Below, in pieces: positions 19,630 to 28,086 of a DNA stretch of 64,000 nt. Position numbers and translations under genes: made by a program. The first letter of the stretch is position 1. Each line of letters opens with the position of its first letter. The stretch lies in the NCBI RefSeq assembly GCF_002754315.1, contig NZ_PEFE01000001.1, positions 1,860,001 to 1,924,000 of the forward strand, given 5' to 3'. The DNA is from Flavobacterium sp. 11. Its GTDB lineage: Bacteria > Bacteroidota > Bacteroidia > Flavobacteriales > Flavobacteriaceae. Below the pieces are notes generated by a model, which was not told the origin of the DNA, did not search any database, and saw only the letters and a list, made by a program, of their open reading frames with translations.

Positions 19630-21846
19630 TTAGAATTTATATTTTAAACTTGTCAATATTTGACGCGGTGCAATTGGATTGATACTGTAGTTTTCGTGTA
19701 CCGTATAATTCAACTCATTTGTAATGTTTGACAACCTACATAAGATTGAGATTTTTTTCCAAGTATAACCTGCAGAAACATCTATTGTAGTATAACCACT
19801 CATTGGAATTTCTCTGTCATTGATTGTTTGAGCTCCAGTATTAGGATTAATTACAACTAGATTATTCCAACCTCCAAGACGGTCACCAATGTAGTTCCCG
19901 ATTGCTCCAAAAGAAACACCTTTTAATGCTCCAGCTGGCAAAGTATAGAAAAAGCTTAAATTAGCGGTATTAGCTGGAGTTCTTACCACACGATCTCCTT
20001 GAATAGTACTTCCGTTTAATCCTGATGTTTTGGTATAACGCATATCGTTGTAGCTGTAACCGGCAATGATGTTTAAGCCTTCTGTAGGTCTGGCTGTAAT
20101 ATCAATTTCAATTCCTTTGCTAGTAGTTTCTCCGTTCAAGACTTTTATAGTCGTATCAGTATTGTTTGATCCATCAGCTTTAAATTCTGCTGTTTGTGCC
20201 AAATTGCTGTTTGTGATTTGGTACGCAGTAATATTTGTACTCAAAATACCTCTCCAGAAATCTTTTTTAATACCTGCTTCATATTGGTCTATGATTGAAG
20301 GTTTTATTGGTTTTAAATCAACTGTTGTTCCAGTATTTGGTGTAAATGAGTTAGAGTAGCTGGCAAACAAAGACATCTCTTTTGTTGGTTGATACACTAA
20401 TCCAAATTTTGGAGAGAATGCCTCATCTTTACGTATTGGAGCTTGAGTTGTCAAGCTGTTGTTGATTACTTCTGCTTCTTGCCAAGACCAACGAATTCCT
20501 GCTAAAAGTTTAATTTTTTCTGTAAACGAAATCAAATCTTGTGCATAAACCCCAAAACGGTTTGTATCAGTACTTACTATTCGGGTAAGCGTAGAATTTG
20601 GTTCATCCATTCGCTGTGTTGCAGGGTCGAAAGTAAAGATATTTACAGTATCATAATTGGCAGTACTAAAAGCAAACGTATATGCTTGTGCAAAAGAGTT
20701 TTCAAAATCTACACCTGTTAACAATTGATGTTTTATTTTTCCGGTGTTGAAGTTTCCTTGTATGCTTAATTGATCTCCAAAAATTTGTTCAGTACCTTTA
20801 TTCTGTCCTAATGGTCTATTGAAATTTCCATAAGGATTAGCTGTTGGAGATATTACAATACGTTCTGTAGCTTTTGATTCTCTGTCGAAATTTTGAAAAG
20901 AAGCATTGAAATTTAATTTCCAGTTGTCATTGAAACTGTGATTAAGTAATGCGGAAGCACTTGCTGATTTTGTTTTTCCATTTGACCAAAGCGCACCATA
21001 ATAGTTACTGCGTGGCACATCAACAATTTCTTTTCCTATTACTCCAGTTCCAAAATCTGGTGTCCAATTGCTTTTCAAGTAATCTCCTTGTACTGTAATT
21101 TGAGTTTTATCAGTTACATTAAAAAGGAAAGAGGGATTAATGTATAAACGTTCGTTTTTCACAACATCTCTAAAGCTTTCTGAATTTTCGTAAGAACCTG
21201 TAAAACGATATGCAATATTTTTATTTAATGGTCCGTAAAAATCTACAGCTGGTTTATAGTAAGCAAAACTTCCTGCTTGCATAGAAATTTCTCCACCACT
21301 TTTGAAAGATGGTGTTTTCGTAACTAAATTTAAGATTCCTCCAGGAGCAACGTTACCAAATAATAAAGCCGCACTACCTTTTAAAAATTCTACTTTTTCC
21401 AAAGAAGAAACCTCAGGAATAGACCCCGCATTATAGCGAAAACCATTTTTAAACATATTGTTGGCTGACATATCATATCCTCTAGAATAAAATGATTCTT
21501 GAGCGCCACCACGTGCAGAACCTACATAAACACCATTGGCATTTTTCAGTACCTCACTCAAACGAATGCTTTGTTGTTGTGCTATAATTTCAGATCCAAT
21601 AACTTGTACACTTTGTGGAGTGTCCATTGGTTTTAAACCTGATCTCAATGCTGAAACTGGTTTTTTCTCCTTGTTGGCTGTGATAATAACTTCTTTTAGT
21701 ATCCCTCCTTTTTTGTTTTTTATAGTGTCAAATTCTGAAGAAGTAGTTTCATCATAATTTTTATCACCAGAAGCATTTGCTGATTCTTGTGCTAGACAGG
21801 ATAAACTGAATAAAAGTGTTAAAGTTGGAAGTAAAATATATTTCAT
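19630..21846 (-). CDS. TonB-dependent siderophore-type receptor
   Basis: An outer-membrane receptor for ferric chelates, energised by TonB. Signal peptide to about residue 19. The N-terminal plug shows the siderophore-receptor blocks KPMDTPQSVQVIGSEII, FYSRGYDMSANNMFKNG and VEFLKGSAALLFGNVAPGG. The barrel ends with QILTSLKYKF, the usual terminal Phe. At 738 residues it fits TIGR01783. It has a well-formed promoter (TTG-N19-TATATTTG) with a palindrome next to the -33 element, shared with the second receptor at 29302-31449, so iron control is likely. The ligand cannot be told from sequence. Confidence 0.94.
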   Translation of the reverse strand: MKYILLPTLTLLFSLSCLAQESANASGDKNYDETTSSEFDTIKNKKGGILKEVIITANKEKKPVSALRSGLKPMDTPQSVQVIGSEIIAQQQSIRLSEVLKNANGVYVGSARGGAQESFYSRGYDMSANNMFKNGFRYNAGSIPEVSSLEKVEFLKGSAALLFGNVAPGGILNLVTKTPSFKSGGEISMQAGSFAYYKPAVDFYGPLNKNIAYRFTGSYENSESFRDVVKNERLYINPSFLFNVTDKTQITVQGDYLKSNWTPDFGTGVIGKEIVDVPRSNYYGALWSNGKTKSASASALLNHSFNDNWKLNFNASFQNFDRESKATERIVISPTANPYGNFNRPLGQNKGTEQIFGDQLSIQGNFNTGKIKHQLLTGVDFENSFAQAYTFAFSTANYDTVNIFTFDPATQRMDEPNSTLTRIVSTDTNRFGVYAQDLISFTEKIKLLAGIRWSWQEAEVINNSLTTQAPIRKDEAFSPKFGLVYQPTKEMSLFASYSNSFTPNTGTTVDLKPIKPSIIDQYEAGIKKDFWRGILSTNITAYQITNSNLAQTAEFKADGSNNTDTTIKVLNGETTSKGIEIDITARPTEGLNIIAGYSYNDMRYTKTSGLNGSTIQGDRVVRTPANTANLSFFYTLPAGALKGVSFGAIGNYIGDRLGGWNNLVVINPNTGAQTINDREIPMSGYTTIDVSAGYTWKKISILCRLSNITNELNYTVHENYSINPIAPRQILTSLKYKF

Positions 21847-21880
21847 GATTGTTTATTTGGAATAATTAAAAATAACGATG

Positions 21881-21910
21881 CAAATATAAAACCCAAGTAT
21901 GGATTTGCAA
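21881..21910 (-). promoter_or_regulatory. Promoter of TonB receptor 1
   Basis: On the minus strand: TTG (21908-21910), 19-base spacer, TATATTTG (21881-21888), then GC. This is a full match to the flavobacterial housekeeping promoter. The layout is the same as at 31478-31507. Confidence 0.8.
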
Positions 21911-21912
21911 AA

Positions 21913-21928
21913 CTTATTTAGATTAAAT
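21913..21928 (-). promoter_or_regulatory. Operator-like palindrome at TonB receptor 1
   Basis: The minus strand reads ATTTAATCTAAATAAG, a near-perfect ATTTAG-n-CTAAAT palindrome ending 2 bases before the -33 TTG. The same element with a perfect palindrome lies at receptor 2 (31510-31525). A Fur-like iron repressor is the obvious candidate; this is inference. Confidence 0.6.
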
Positions 21929-21930
21929 AT

Positions 21931-22323
21931 TAATAAAAATTAAAAATATATTTAACGTATTGTTTTTTAGTGTTTTATATTTTTATGAAACAACCATTTT
22001 TACCTGAAGCTTTCTTTTTCATGGTCTTTGTCTTGTTAATATTACTTTTTTGACCCTGTGAATTCTGAAATTCATCCCTTGAAAAGTGTTTGAAGAACTT
22101 TTATGTTAAATTTTGTTAAAGCAATTTGCAAATACCATGGTTGAGGAGGACATTTTCGGTGCTGCAGATTTTAAGGATTAGCAACTGTTTTCAAAGGGAA
22201 TACTTGATTTGTGGAATTGGTGTCAAAACAGAATATTGTAATAACCATTCATAAGCACTAATACGAAGCCTATCTTTGATGCAATAGTATTTAATTTCGG
22301 AGTGTTTTAATGCTTAGAGTAAA
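21931..22323. other. Intergenic region between ApbE gene and receptor 1
   Basis: An AT-rich stretch after the receptor promoter. It holds no convincing gene: a 22-codon hydrophobic frame at 21985-22053 and a short GC-richer frame ending near 22180 (EEDIFGAADFKD) lack support. No clear terminator for the ApbE gene was seen. Confidence 0.5.
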
Positions 22324-23319
22324 TTAAAGCTTTGCCTTAAATTTCTTGATTCGGAAGTTTTTTGATTTCACAACTTTTCCATCATCAGTAATTATGATGC
22401 AGCTGTAATCAGGATATTTGTTGAGTAAAAGCAGTCCTGCCGTTTTTCCTAAAACCATTAGCGAAGTACTCAAGCCGTTAGCCGTTTCAGCATTTGGTCC
22501 AAAAACAGTCACACTACACAAGCCCGTTGCGGGATAGCCCGTTGCCGGATTGATGATATGGGAATAGCGTTTGCCGTCAAAAACAACAAATTTCTCATAG
22601 CTCCCTGAAGTGGTTACTGCATCTTGTTCTAATGGAACAACAGCCAGAAGTTTTTCGGGATGAAAGGGATTGGTAATTCCTATATTCCAAGGTTTCCCGT
22701 TAGGTTGCTTTCCCCAAGTGCTCATATCGCCTGATCCGTTTATAATTCCGGCTTTGATACCTTTTGCTAGCATCATATCTCGGCATTTATCGGTGGCATA
22801 TCCTTCTCCTAATGCTCCAAATCCAATCTTCATTCCTTTTAGTTTTAGGAAAATGGTAGATTGAACACTATCCAAAATAATATTTTTATAGCCTACTTTT
22901 TCAACCGATTTTTTAATGGCTTCCGCCGAAGGCATCGCAGTCATGGAACCGTCAAATTTCCAGATTTTATCCATCGCCGCAAAACTGATGTCAAAACCGC
23001 CATGGGTTACTTCAGAAAATTGAATCGCTCTTTGTGTTAATTCAAAAACTTCTCTATCCACTTTTACTGGTCGAATACCCGCATTTTGGTTCACTTCAGA
23101 TACTTGTGAATCCGATTTCCAATCAGAAATTAAATTCTCGATTCGGGTAATTTCTGCAATAACGGCGTCTATGTTTTGTTCTGCCGATACTGAATCTTTG
23201 GCAACAATGCTAATATCAAAACGACCGCCCATAAGTAAGGTGGTTCTTTTGCGTAAGACCTGGCTGTGGCTTGTGAAAGCGCAAATTAGTAAAAGGAGAA
23301 AGAGGAATTGGAATTTCAT
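22324..23319 (-). CDS. apbE: ApbE-family FAD:protein FMN transferase
   Basis: A periplasmic Mg-dependent enzyme that transfers FMN from FAD to a Ser/Thr of target proteins. The signal peptide MKFQFLFLLLLICAFTSHS supports the ATG at 23319; the longer frame to 23388 is read out of a repeat element and is rejected. Family blocks: MGGRFDISIV, THGGFDISF, IGFGALGEGYATD, INGSGDMSTWG, and HIINPATGYPATG with the metal/FAD site. At 331 residues it is typical. It is the last gene of the ankyrin-DUF2271-PepSY reductase run, and the DUF2271 protein carries a likely target site. That makes a dedicated flavinylation pair plausible. Confidence 0.93.
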   Translation of the reverse strand: MKFQFLFLLLLICAFTSHSQVLRKRTTLLMGGRFDISIVAKDSVSAEQNIDAVIAEITRIENLISDWKSDSQVSEVNQNAGIRPVKVDREVFELTQRAIQFSEVTHGGFDISFAAMDKIWKFDGSMTAMPSAEAIKKSVEKVGYKNIILDSVQSTIFLKLKGMKIGFGALGEGYATDKCRDMMLAKGIKAGIINGSGDMSTWGKQPNGKPWNIGITNPFHPEKLLAVVPLEQDAVTTSGSYEKFVVFDGKRYSHIINPATGYPATGLCSVTVFGPNAETANGLSTSLMVLGKTAGLLLLNKYPDYSCIIITDDGKVVKSKNFRIKKFKAKL

Positions 23320-23335
23320 AATAAAAGTATCAGTA

Positions 23336-23419
23336 GTCATTGCGAGGAACGAAGCAATCGCACTAGCATAAGCATATAAGTTGAGCAACTAATGTGATTG
23401 CTTTGTTCCTCGCAATTAC
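23336..23419. repeat. REP-like inverted repeat element
   Basis: Two arms of about 26 bp (23336-23363 and 23394-23419; core TTGCGAGGAACGAAGCAATC and its inverse) flank a 30-base centre. The sequence class 'TTGCGAGGAACGAAGCAATC' is a dispersed palindromic element familiar from many Bacteroidota genomes. It sits in the PepSY-reductase/apbE gap and supplies false N-terminal codons to apbE. Confidence 0.85.
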
Positions 23420-23436
23420 AAAGTAACATAATTCCA

Positions 23437-25635
23437 CTAATAACAATCCGTCAATACTTGTCCATTCGCTTTATAAGCTGCAATTTCCATACTTGTTCTG
23501 GAAAGACATAATTTATCAAGAACAGCTTCTACATCTTTTTGCATCGCAAGCGAACCGCAAATCATTACAACGCCTCCTTGTGTTAACAAATCCATGAAAA
23601 AATCAGCGTCACGTTTGATTAAATCCATCACATAATTATGGTCTGCTTCACGGGATAAAGCCAAATAAAAACTTTGGAGTTGTTGTTTCTCCATCATTTC
23701 ATCGGCGAATTTTTTATATCCTAAAACAGTTTCAGTTTCCTTTCGAAAGCCGGAATACAAGTGGATTTCGGTTTTTTTCTTGTTTTGTTCTATCATGCCC
23801 AGAAAGGGAGCGATACCGGTTCCATTTGAAATTAGTGCTACTTTGGGTGCTTTTTTCGGAAAGTGAAAAGCAGCATTCTTGAGGATTCTGGCTTTTATAA
23901 TCGAACCAGGTTCCACACCATATAAAAAGCCGGATCCCAAACCTGAAGGATGCAGTTTTACCACTAATAATATGTTGCCATTATGGTTTCCGATAGAGTA
24001 TAGGCGTTCTCGGGTGTCATTTGCAGGATAAATAGCCAAGAGGTCGCCCGAAGTAAATTTAGCGCTCCTGCTAGCGCGTAATGTGAGTAAAAAAGTATGT
24101 TCCGTATCAGAAATGGCGGTCTTGTCCAATACCACCAGTTTCTCCAAACCTTTTGGAACCTCATTGTATACTGATGGAGTGGAGGAAAGAGAAATTCCTG
24201 TTTTGGCACTCCATAATTTTACCCAACCTACAAATTCTTCAGCTGATTTGTCATTTACGGTTTGTAATTCTAAGAAGTGCTCCGCCCAATTTTGTTTCGC
24301 CAATAAAGTGTCAATGTCACGTGCATAACCACAAAAATCAGGATACGCTTTTGAACCAAATCCGACTACCGAAACATTGATTTTTTGTTGTTGTTCGGTT
24401 TTGTTAATGAGCGAAATAAATTTGCTCGCATTAGAAGGAGCATCTCCTAATCCGTGGGTTGAAGTAAATACGATAAGATGTTCTGCTTTTGGGTAAACCG
24501 AATAATTATTCAATTCAGTAAGGAAAGCTTTTTCTCCGTGAGCAAGTAATTGTTTGTGAATAGCATTAGCAAATCGCAATGAACTTCCATTTTCAGAACC
24601 TACCAGCAAAATAAATCTACTGTCTTCGGGTTTGAATTTGTTTTTAATGCGACTCGATCTTCGTTTCAAAGTCATTGCAAATCCCGAGTAGATAAAAAAG
24701 AGAATATTTAAACTCGCTATTCCTAAAATTATCGCCCATAAAATACTGGTTCGACCGGTATGTAAGTTAAGACTCAAATCCGATATTAAAGCTCTCATCG
24801 GAAAAGGAGTTTCATTTACAATTGCCCCGGAAACCTGATTGACTTCTATTTCTCGGTCTTTTAATGTAATGATATAATATTCTTCGGGATCATCCGAAAA
24901 AGGGAATTCAATTTTTTGAACATCAGCCAGAAGTGTATTTTTAAAAACGGAATTAGCTGCACTTTTTTCTGCAATAGGCGCAGTTACAGTCGTTTCAGTT
25001 TTTTCTTCTGAATCTGTTTTTTCAAGGAAAAAATTAAACTTTTCCAAGGTTAAATAGGTTCCTGAAAGTGCGATAATCAGAATCGGAATCAGCGATAATC
25101 GTCCTAGAAAAATATGGTAATATTGGGCAAAATTTTCTTTTACAATTTTAGAAAACAAACTGCGAAGACTTCTTTGTCGGTTGAGTATCAAAGCAAAACC
25201 CGAAATGGAAATCAATACTAACAAAAAGGAAATAAAACCAACAAAAAAACGCCCCGTTTCTTTAAGAAATAAAGAACGATGGAGCGCTGTCGTCCATTGG
25301 ATAAACTCACTTTTTTTGATGGGATCTCCTAGTATTTTTCCAGTTCTTGGATCAACATAAGCATTGACATCATTATCTTCCTGGTCGATACCTTGCAGGG
25401 TTACAAATTGATTGTGGTTTACACTCAATTCGGTTATTTCAGGATAGGTTTTGCGCAATATTGGCAAAGTTTCTCCAAGTGTTATTTTGTCGAAATTTTC
25501 TACTTTGTATGGCGGTGTTTTCTCTTGTATGGCATCGACTGCGAGTATGACACCAGTTACAGATGCCAATATCAAAAATGCAGCAGAAAATACAGCCAAA
25601 GCCAAGTGTGAGTAACGCCAAAAAGAAAGAGTCAT
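23437..25635 (-). CDS. PepSY membrane / flavodoxin / ferredoxin-reductase fusion
   Basis: A three-part redox protein. Residues 1-330 are PepSY_TM: membrane helices near 8-32, 125-150, 180-200 and 300-325 with His residues (SHLAL, TALHRSLF, YYHIFLGR, LNLHTGRT) placed as possible heme ligands. Residues 340-480 are flavodoxin-like (LLVGSENGSSLRFAN, FTSTHGLGDAP, VVGFGSKAYPDFCG). Residues 500-732 are an FAD/NAD(P)H reductase domain: RLYSIGN for FAD, SNGTGIAPFLGM and VMICGSLAMQKDV for NADPH. It resembles sulfite-reductase flavoprotein alpha subunits tethered to a PepSY membrane domain. It likely passes electrons from cytoplasmic NAD(P)H across the inner membrane, plausibly to the neighbouring DUF2271 protein. 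Confidence 0.92.
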   Translation of the reverse strand: MTLSFWRYSHLALAVFSAAFLILASVTGVILAVDAIQEKTPPYKVENFDKITLGETLPILRKTYPEITELSVNHNQFVTLQGIDQEDNDVNAYVDPRTGKILGDPIKKSEFIQWTTALHRSLFLKETGRFFVGFISFLLVLISISGFALILNRQRSLRSLFSKIVKENFAQYYHIFLGRLSLIPILIIALSGTYLTLEKFNFFLEKTDSEEKTETTVTAPIAEKSAANSVFKNTLLADVQKIEFPFSDDPEEYYIITLKDREIEVNQVSGAIVNETPFPMRALISDLSLNLHTGRTSILWAIILGIASLNILFFIYSGFAMTLKRRSSRIKNKFKPEDSRFILLVGSENGSSLRFANAIHKQLLAHGEKAFLTELNNYSVYPKAEHLIVFTSTHGLGDAPSNASKFISLINKTEQQQKINVSVVGFGSKAYPDFCGYARDIDTLLAKQNWAEHFLELQTVNDKSAEEFVGWVKLWSAKTGISLSSTPSVYNEVPKGLEKLVVLDKTAISDTEHTFLLTLRASRSAKFTSGDLLAIYPANDTRERLYSIGNHNGNILLVVKLHPSGLGSGFLYGVEPGSIIKARILKNAAFHFPKKAPKVALISNGTGIAPFLGMIEQNKKKTEIHLYSGFRKETETVLGYKKFADEMMEKQQLQSFYLALSREADHNYVMDLIKRDADFFMDLLTQGGVVMICGSLAMQKDVEAVLDKLCLSRTSMEIAAYKANGQVLTDCY

Positions 25636-25727
25636 TGATAATAAATTTTAACATATAAGTCATATAAGTTTTACGTTTTGTAAAAGCTTATATGACTTAA
25701 TATGGTTTAATGTAAAAGCTGTTTATT

Positions 25728-26210
25728 TTATATTTTGTTTAATCTTACGTAACGAATATAACCTTTACCTTCAGTTTTTGCAGCAATTCCTTCTGTTGTT
25801 AGCGGAATTTCTAAATCGGCGGTATAATATTTATGATCTTCTACAGCTGTTTCAAAGCGTAATTTAAATCCTTTGTTGATTTTAGCATCTTCAATTTCTA
25901 GTGTAGTGATGCTACGGTCTCCACCAGTTACTGAAGCTCCAGTTTTGGCGCTGATGTTTTCTGGTTTTTTAGAATAGAATTTATGCCACTCTTTTAGGGT
26001 TTTGTACCATTTTTTATCGTCACCCATTACATATAATGTTTTCACATATTCGCCTTTAGTGTTTACAAGTGAAACTACAATATAAGCGCCTTCTCCCATG
26101 TAGTTGGACATTTGGAGCATGCATTTGTATTTACTGGTTTGTGCGGCAGCTTGAAAGGACAAAAGGAATAGAAACGCTATAGATAAACTAATTTTCAGGA
26201 TTGATTTCAT
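25728..26210 (-). CDS. Exported DUF2271 protein with candidate flavinylation site
   Basis: Signal peptide MKSILKISLSIAFLFLLSFQAAAQ, then a DUF2271 beta-domain (KYKCMLQMSNYMGEGAYIVVSLVN, KWYKTLKEWHKFYSKK, LRFETAVEDHKYYTADLEIPL). Residues 90-95 read T-G-A-S-V-T, which fits the S/T-G-A-S/T acceptor motif of ApbE substrates; Ser93 would take the FMN. An ApbE gene is in the same operon, two genes downstream, with the PepSY flavoreductase between them. I infer a periplasmic FMN carrier reduced by the reductase. 160 residues; no metal or heme motif seen. Confidence 0.85.
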   Translation of the reverse strand: MKSILKISLSIAFLFLLSFQAAAQTSKYKCMLQMSNYMGEGAYIVVSLVNTKGEYVKTLYVMGDDKKWYKTLKEWHKFYSKKPENISAKTGASVTGGDRSITTLEIEDAKINKGFKLRFETAVEDHKYYTADLEIPLTTEGIAAKTEGKGYIRYVRLNKI

Positions 26211-26296
26211 ATGTAGATAATATTTGTTTTAAAGGAATATGGTATCGCCATTCTTTATTATTGTTTGTGATTTTCTATCACGGCAATTTCATATTG

Positions 26297-27802
26297 TTAT
26301 TTTAAAAATTCTAGAGATACGTTGTTTTTTGTTAAAGACTCATTTTCTTTTGCTAAGGCATAGGCACTTTCGTCAAAATCAGTGGTGATTTCTTTTTTGG
26401 CACCAATAGAGATCAGGTATTTTAAGATAGTATCGTCTTTAGAGATCATAGCTGCTTTGTGCAAAGCGGTTAAACCATCTTTGTTTTTTGCGTTTACATC
26501 GACGCTTAAATCAGTAATTTTCTTTAGCAAAGTTAAATCGCTTTTTGCGATAGCAAAGTGATAAAGCGTGCTTCCATCTTTTTGAGGAGTGACTACGTTT
26601 AATCCTTTATCCTGAAGTAGTTTTATTTTAGCTTCAAAAGGATCTTGTTTTGGTCCATTAGCAGCTTCTGGTCCACGACCTATTGGTCTGTAGGACTGTA
26701 TTAAGTAATATCCTAAGTTGTTTCCATCTTTGTCTTGAACGTTTGCAGCGGCACCTTTACTCAATAATAGTGCAACTGCTTCTGGTGTCCCAGATTTCAC
26801 AGCCATCGTTAATGCCGACTCACCTTTACCATTTTGTATATTGATATTTTTTACAATTGGCAATAACAGTTCTAGTGCAGCAATTTCTCTTGACCCGGCT
26901 GCTGCCATTAATGCAGTATTCCCTTCATTATCGGCTTTGTTGGCGTCTACTCCTTTTGCTAAAAAGTAATTGATGATTTCAGTTTGGTTGGATTTACTTA
27001 CCAGAAAATGAAGTACAGTCTCTCCTGTTTTGCTAGTTACTGTTGGTTTTAGTTTTAATTCTTCTACCAAGTATTTATAGGTTTCAATTGTGTTTGCGTC
27101 TCTACGAGAGCCTTGTGCAGCAATAATTAGTGCATTATCAGTGTATTTCACTCCTTTTTCTAACAGTGTTTTTAAAAGGGTTACATTTCCAGTTCTGGCT
27201 GCATAATTAAAGGCCGTATTTCCATCATTATCAATGTCTTTAAGAGACAATCCTTTAGAAACAAAATAGGTAGTAAGTGTCAGGTTTTTGTCTGACGGTA
27301 TTGCCATAAACAATAGGTTTAGACCGTCTTTATATTTTTTCTTTGGGTCTATTCCAGCTTTAAAAAGCGCATCATAAACTGCAGTATTATTTTGACCGTT
27401 ATTGGCTGCAAATGTAATTGGAGTAAAGCCTTGGCTATCTTCTAGGTTAATGTCTGATCCTTTGGCTATAAGGTATTCTACGATTGCTGTATTTCCTTTA
27501 TTAGCGGCCCAATGTAAATAAATACGATTATCATGAGTAGATTTAGTGACTTCATTTCCGGGTTGTTCCAATAAGAATTTTATTGTAGCCTCAGGTGCAT
27601 CATTATTAATAGCCATAACGGTTACATCAAAAGCATTAGGTGTTGATGCTGATGGGCTGTTCCCTTTTGCTATTTCTGCTTTAACTGCGTTTACATCTGG
27701 TGTTGTTTTCCAGAAAGACTGCTCCAAAAGTGTATTTTTTTGCTGCGCACTCACAAATAAAGTAGCGACTAAGGCAAATGAAATAAAAAGATTCTTTTTC
27801 AT
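26297..27802 (-). CDS. Exported ankyrin-repeat protein
   Basis: Signal peptide MKKNLFISFALVATLFVSAQQ, then ankyrin repeats over nearly the whole 501 residues. Typical units are RIYLHWAANKGNTAIVEYLIAKGSDIN, GNTAFNYAARTGNVTLLKTLLEKGV and GLTALHKAAMISKDDTILKYLISIGAK; roughly ten to twelve can be traced. Ankyrin arrays bind other proteins; a periplasmic partner in iron handling is likely from context but unknown. It is the first gene of the run that continues with DUF2271 (86-base gap), the PepSY flavoreductase and apbE, and it has its own TTG-N19-TACATTTG promoter. Confidence 0.9.
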   Translation of the reverse strand: MKKNLFISFALVATLFVSAQQKNTLLEQSFWKTTPDVNAVKAEIAKGNSPSASTPNAFDVTVMAINNDAPEATIKFLLEQPGNEVTKSTHDNRIYLHWAANKGNTAIVEYLIAKGSDINLEDSQGFTPITFAANNGQNNTAVYDALFKAGIDPKKKYKDGLNLLFMAIPSDKNLTLTTYFVSKGLSLKDIDNDGNTAFNYAARTGNVTLLKTLLEKGVKYTDNALIIAAQGSRRDANTIETYKYLVEELKLKPTVTSKTGETVLHFLVSKSNQTEIINYFLAKGVDANKADNEGNTALMAAAGSREIAALELLLPIVKNINIQNGKGESALTMAVKSGTPEAVALLLSKGAAANVQDKDGNNLGYYLIQSYRPIGRGPEAANGPKQDPFEAKIKLLQDKGLNVVTPQKDGSTLYHFAIAKSDLTLLKKITDLSVDVNAKNKDGLTALHKAAMISKDDTILKYLISIGAKKEITTDFDESAYALAKENESLTKNNVSLEFLK

Positions 27803-27883
27803 AAATGTATTGTCAAGGTTCTTATTAATAGGGAAAGTTTGTTTATTTAATAGTTGAGTTATTTAGAATAAATAAAAATAACG

Positions 27884-27913
27884 CAAATGTAAAAATAAAT
27901 AGTATAATAGCAA
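27884..27913 (-). promoter_or_regulatory. Promoter of the ankyrin-DUF2271-reductase-apbE run
   Basis: On the minus strand: TTG (27911-27913), 19-base spacer, TACATTTG (27884-27891), GC. It shares the spacing and the downstream leader (GC-GTTATTTTTATTTATTCTAA) with the two TonB receptor promoters, but not their palindrome. Confidence 0.75.
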
Positions 27914-28007
27914 TTATTATTTACCCTATAAAGAGAAATTTTTTATTGTGTTTTTTTATACTTGTTTGCACTATATCTAATTCAAAAAGCATAAAAATTT
28001 TTTCAAT

Positions 28008-28021
28008 TATCTATTTAGATA
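28008..28021. promoter_or_regulatory. TATCTA-tt-TAGATA palindrome
   Basis: A 6-2-6 inverted repeat in the gap between the ankyrin gene and the second PepSY gene. It resembles, but does not equal, the receptor operators. A site for a regulator is possible; chance is not excluded in AT-rich DNA. Confidence 0.3.
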
Positions 28022-28086
28022 TAAAATGAATTGAAAGGTTTAATGCAATTACTTTAAATAGTTCAATTATGTTTTTTTATTTTGAT

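Noticed and set aside
21985..22053. 22-codon hydrophobic frame in the receptor 1 / apbE gap
   Set aside because: Too short and without promoter or conservation evidence.
23320..23388. Upstream extension of apbE by 23 codons
   Set aside because: These codons are read from a REP-like element, and the downstream ATG begins exactly at a signal peptide.
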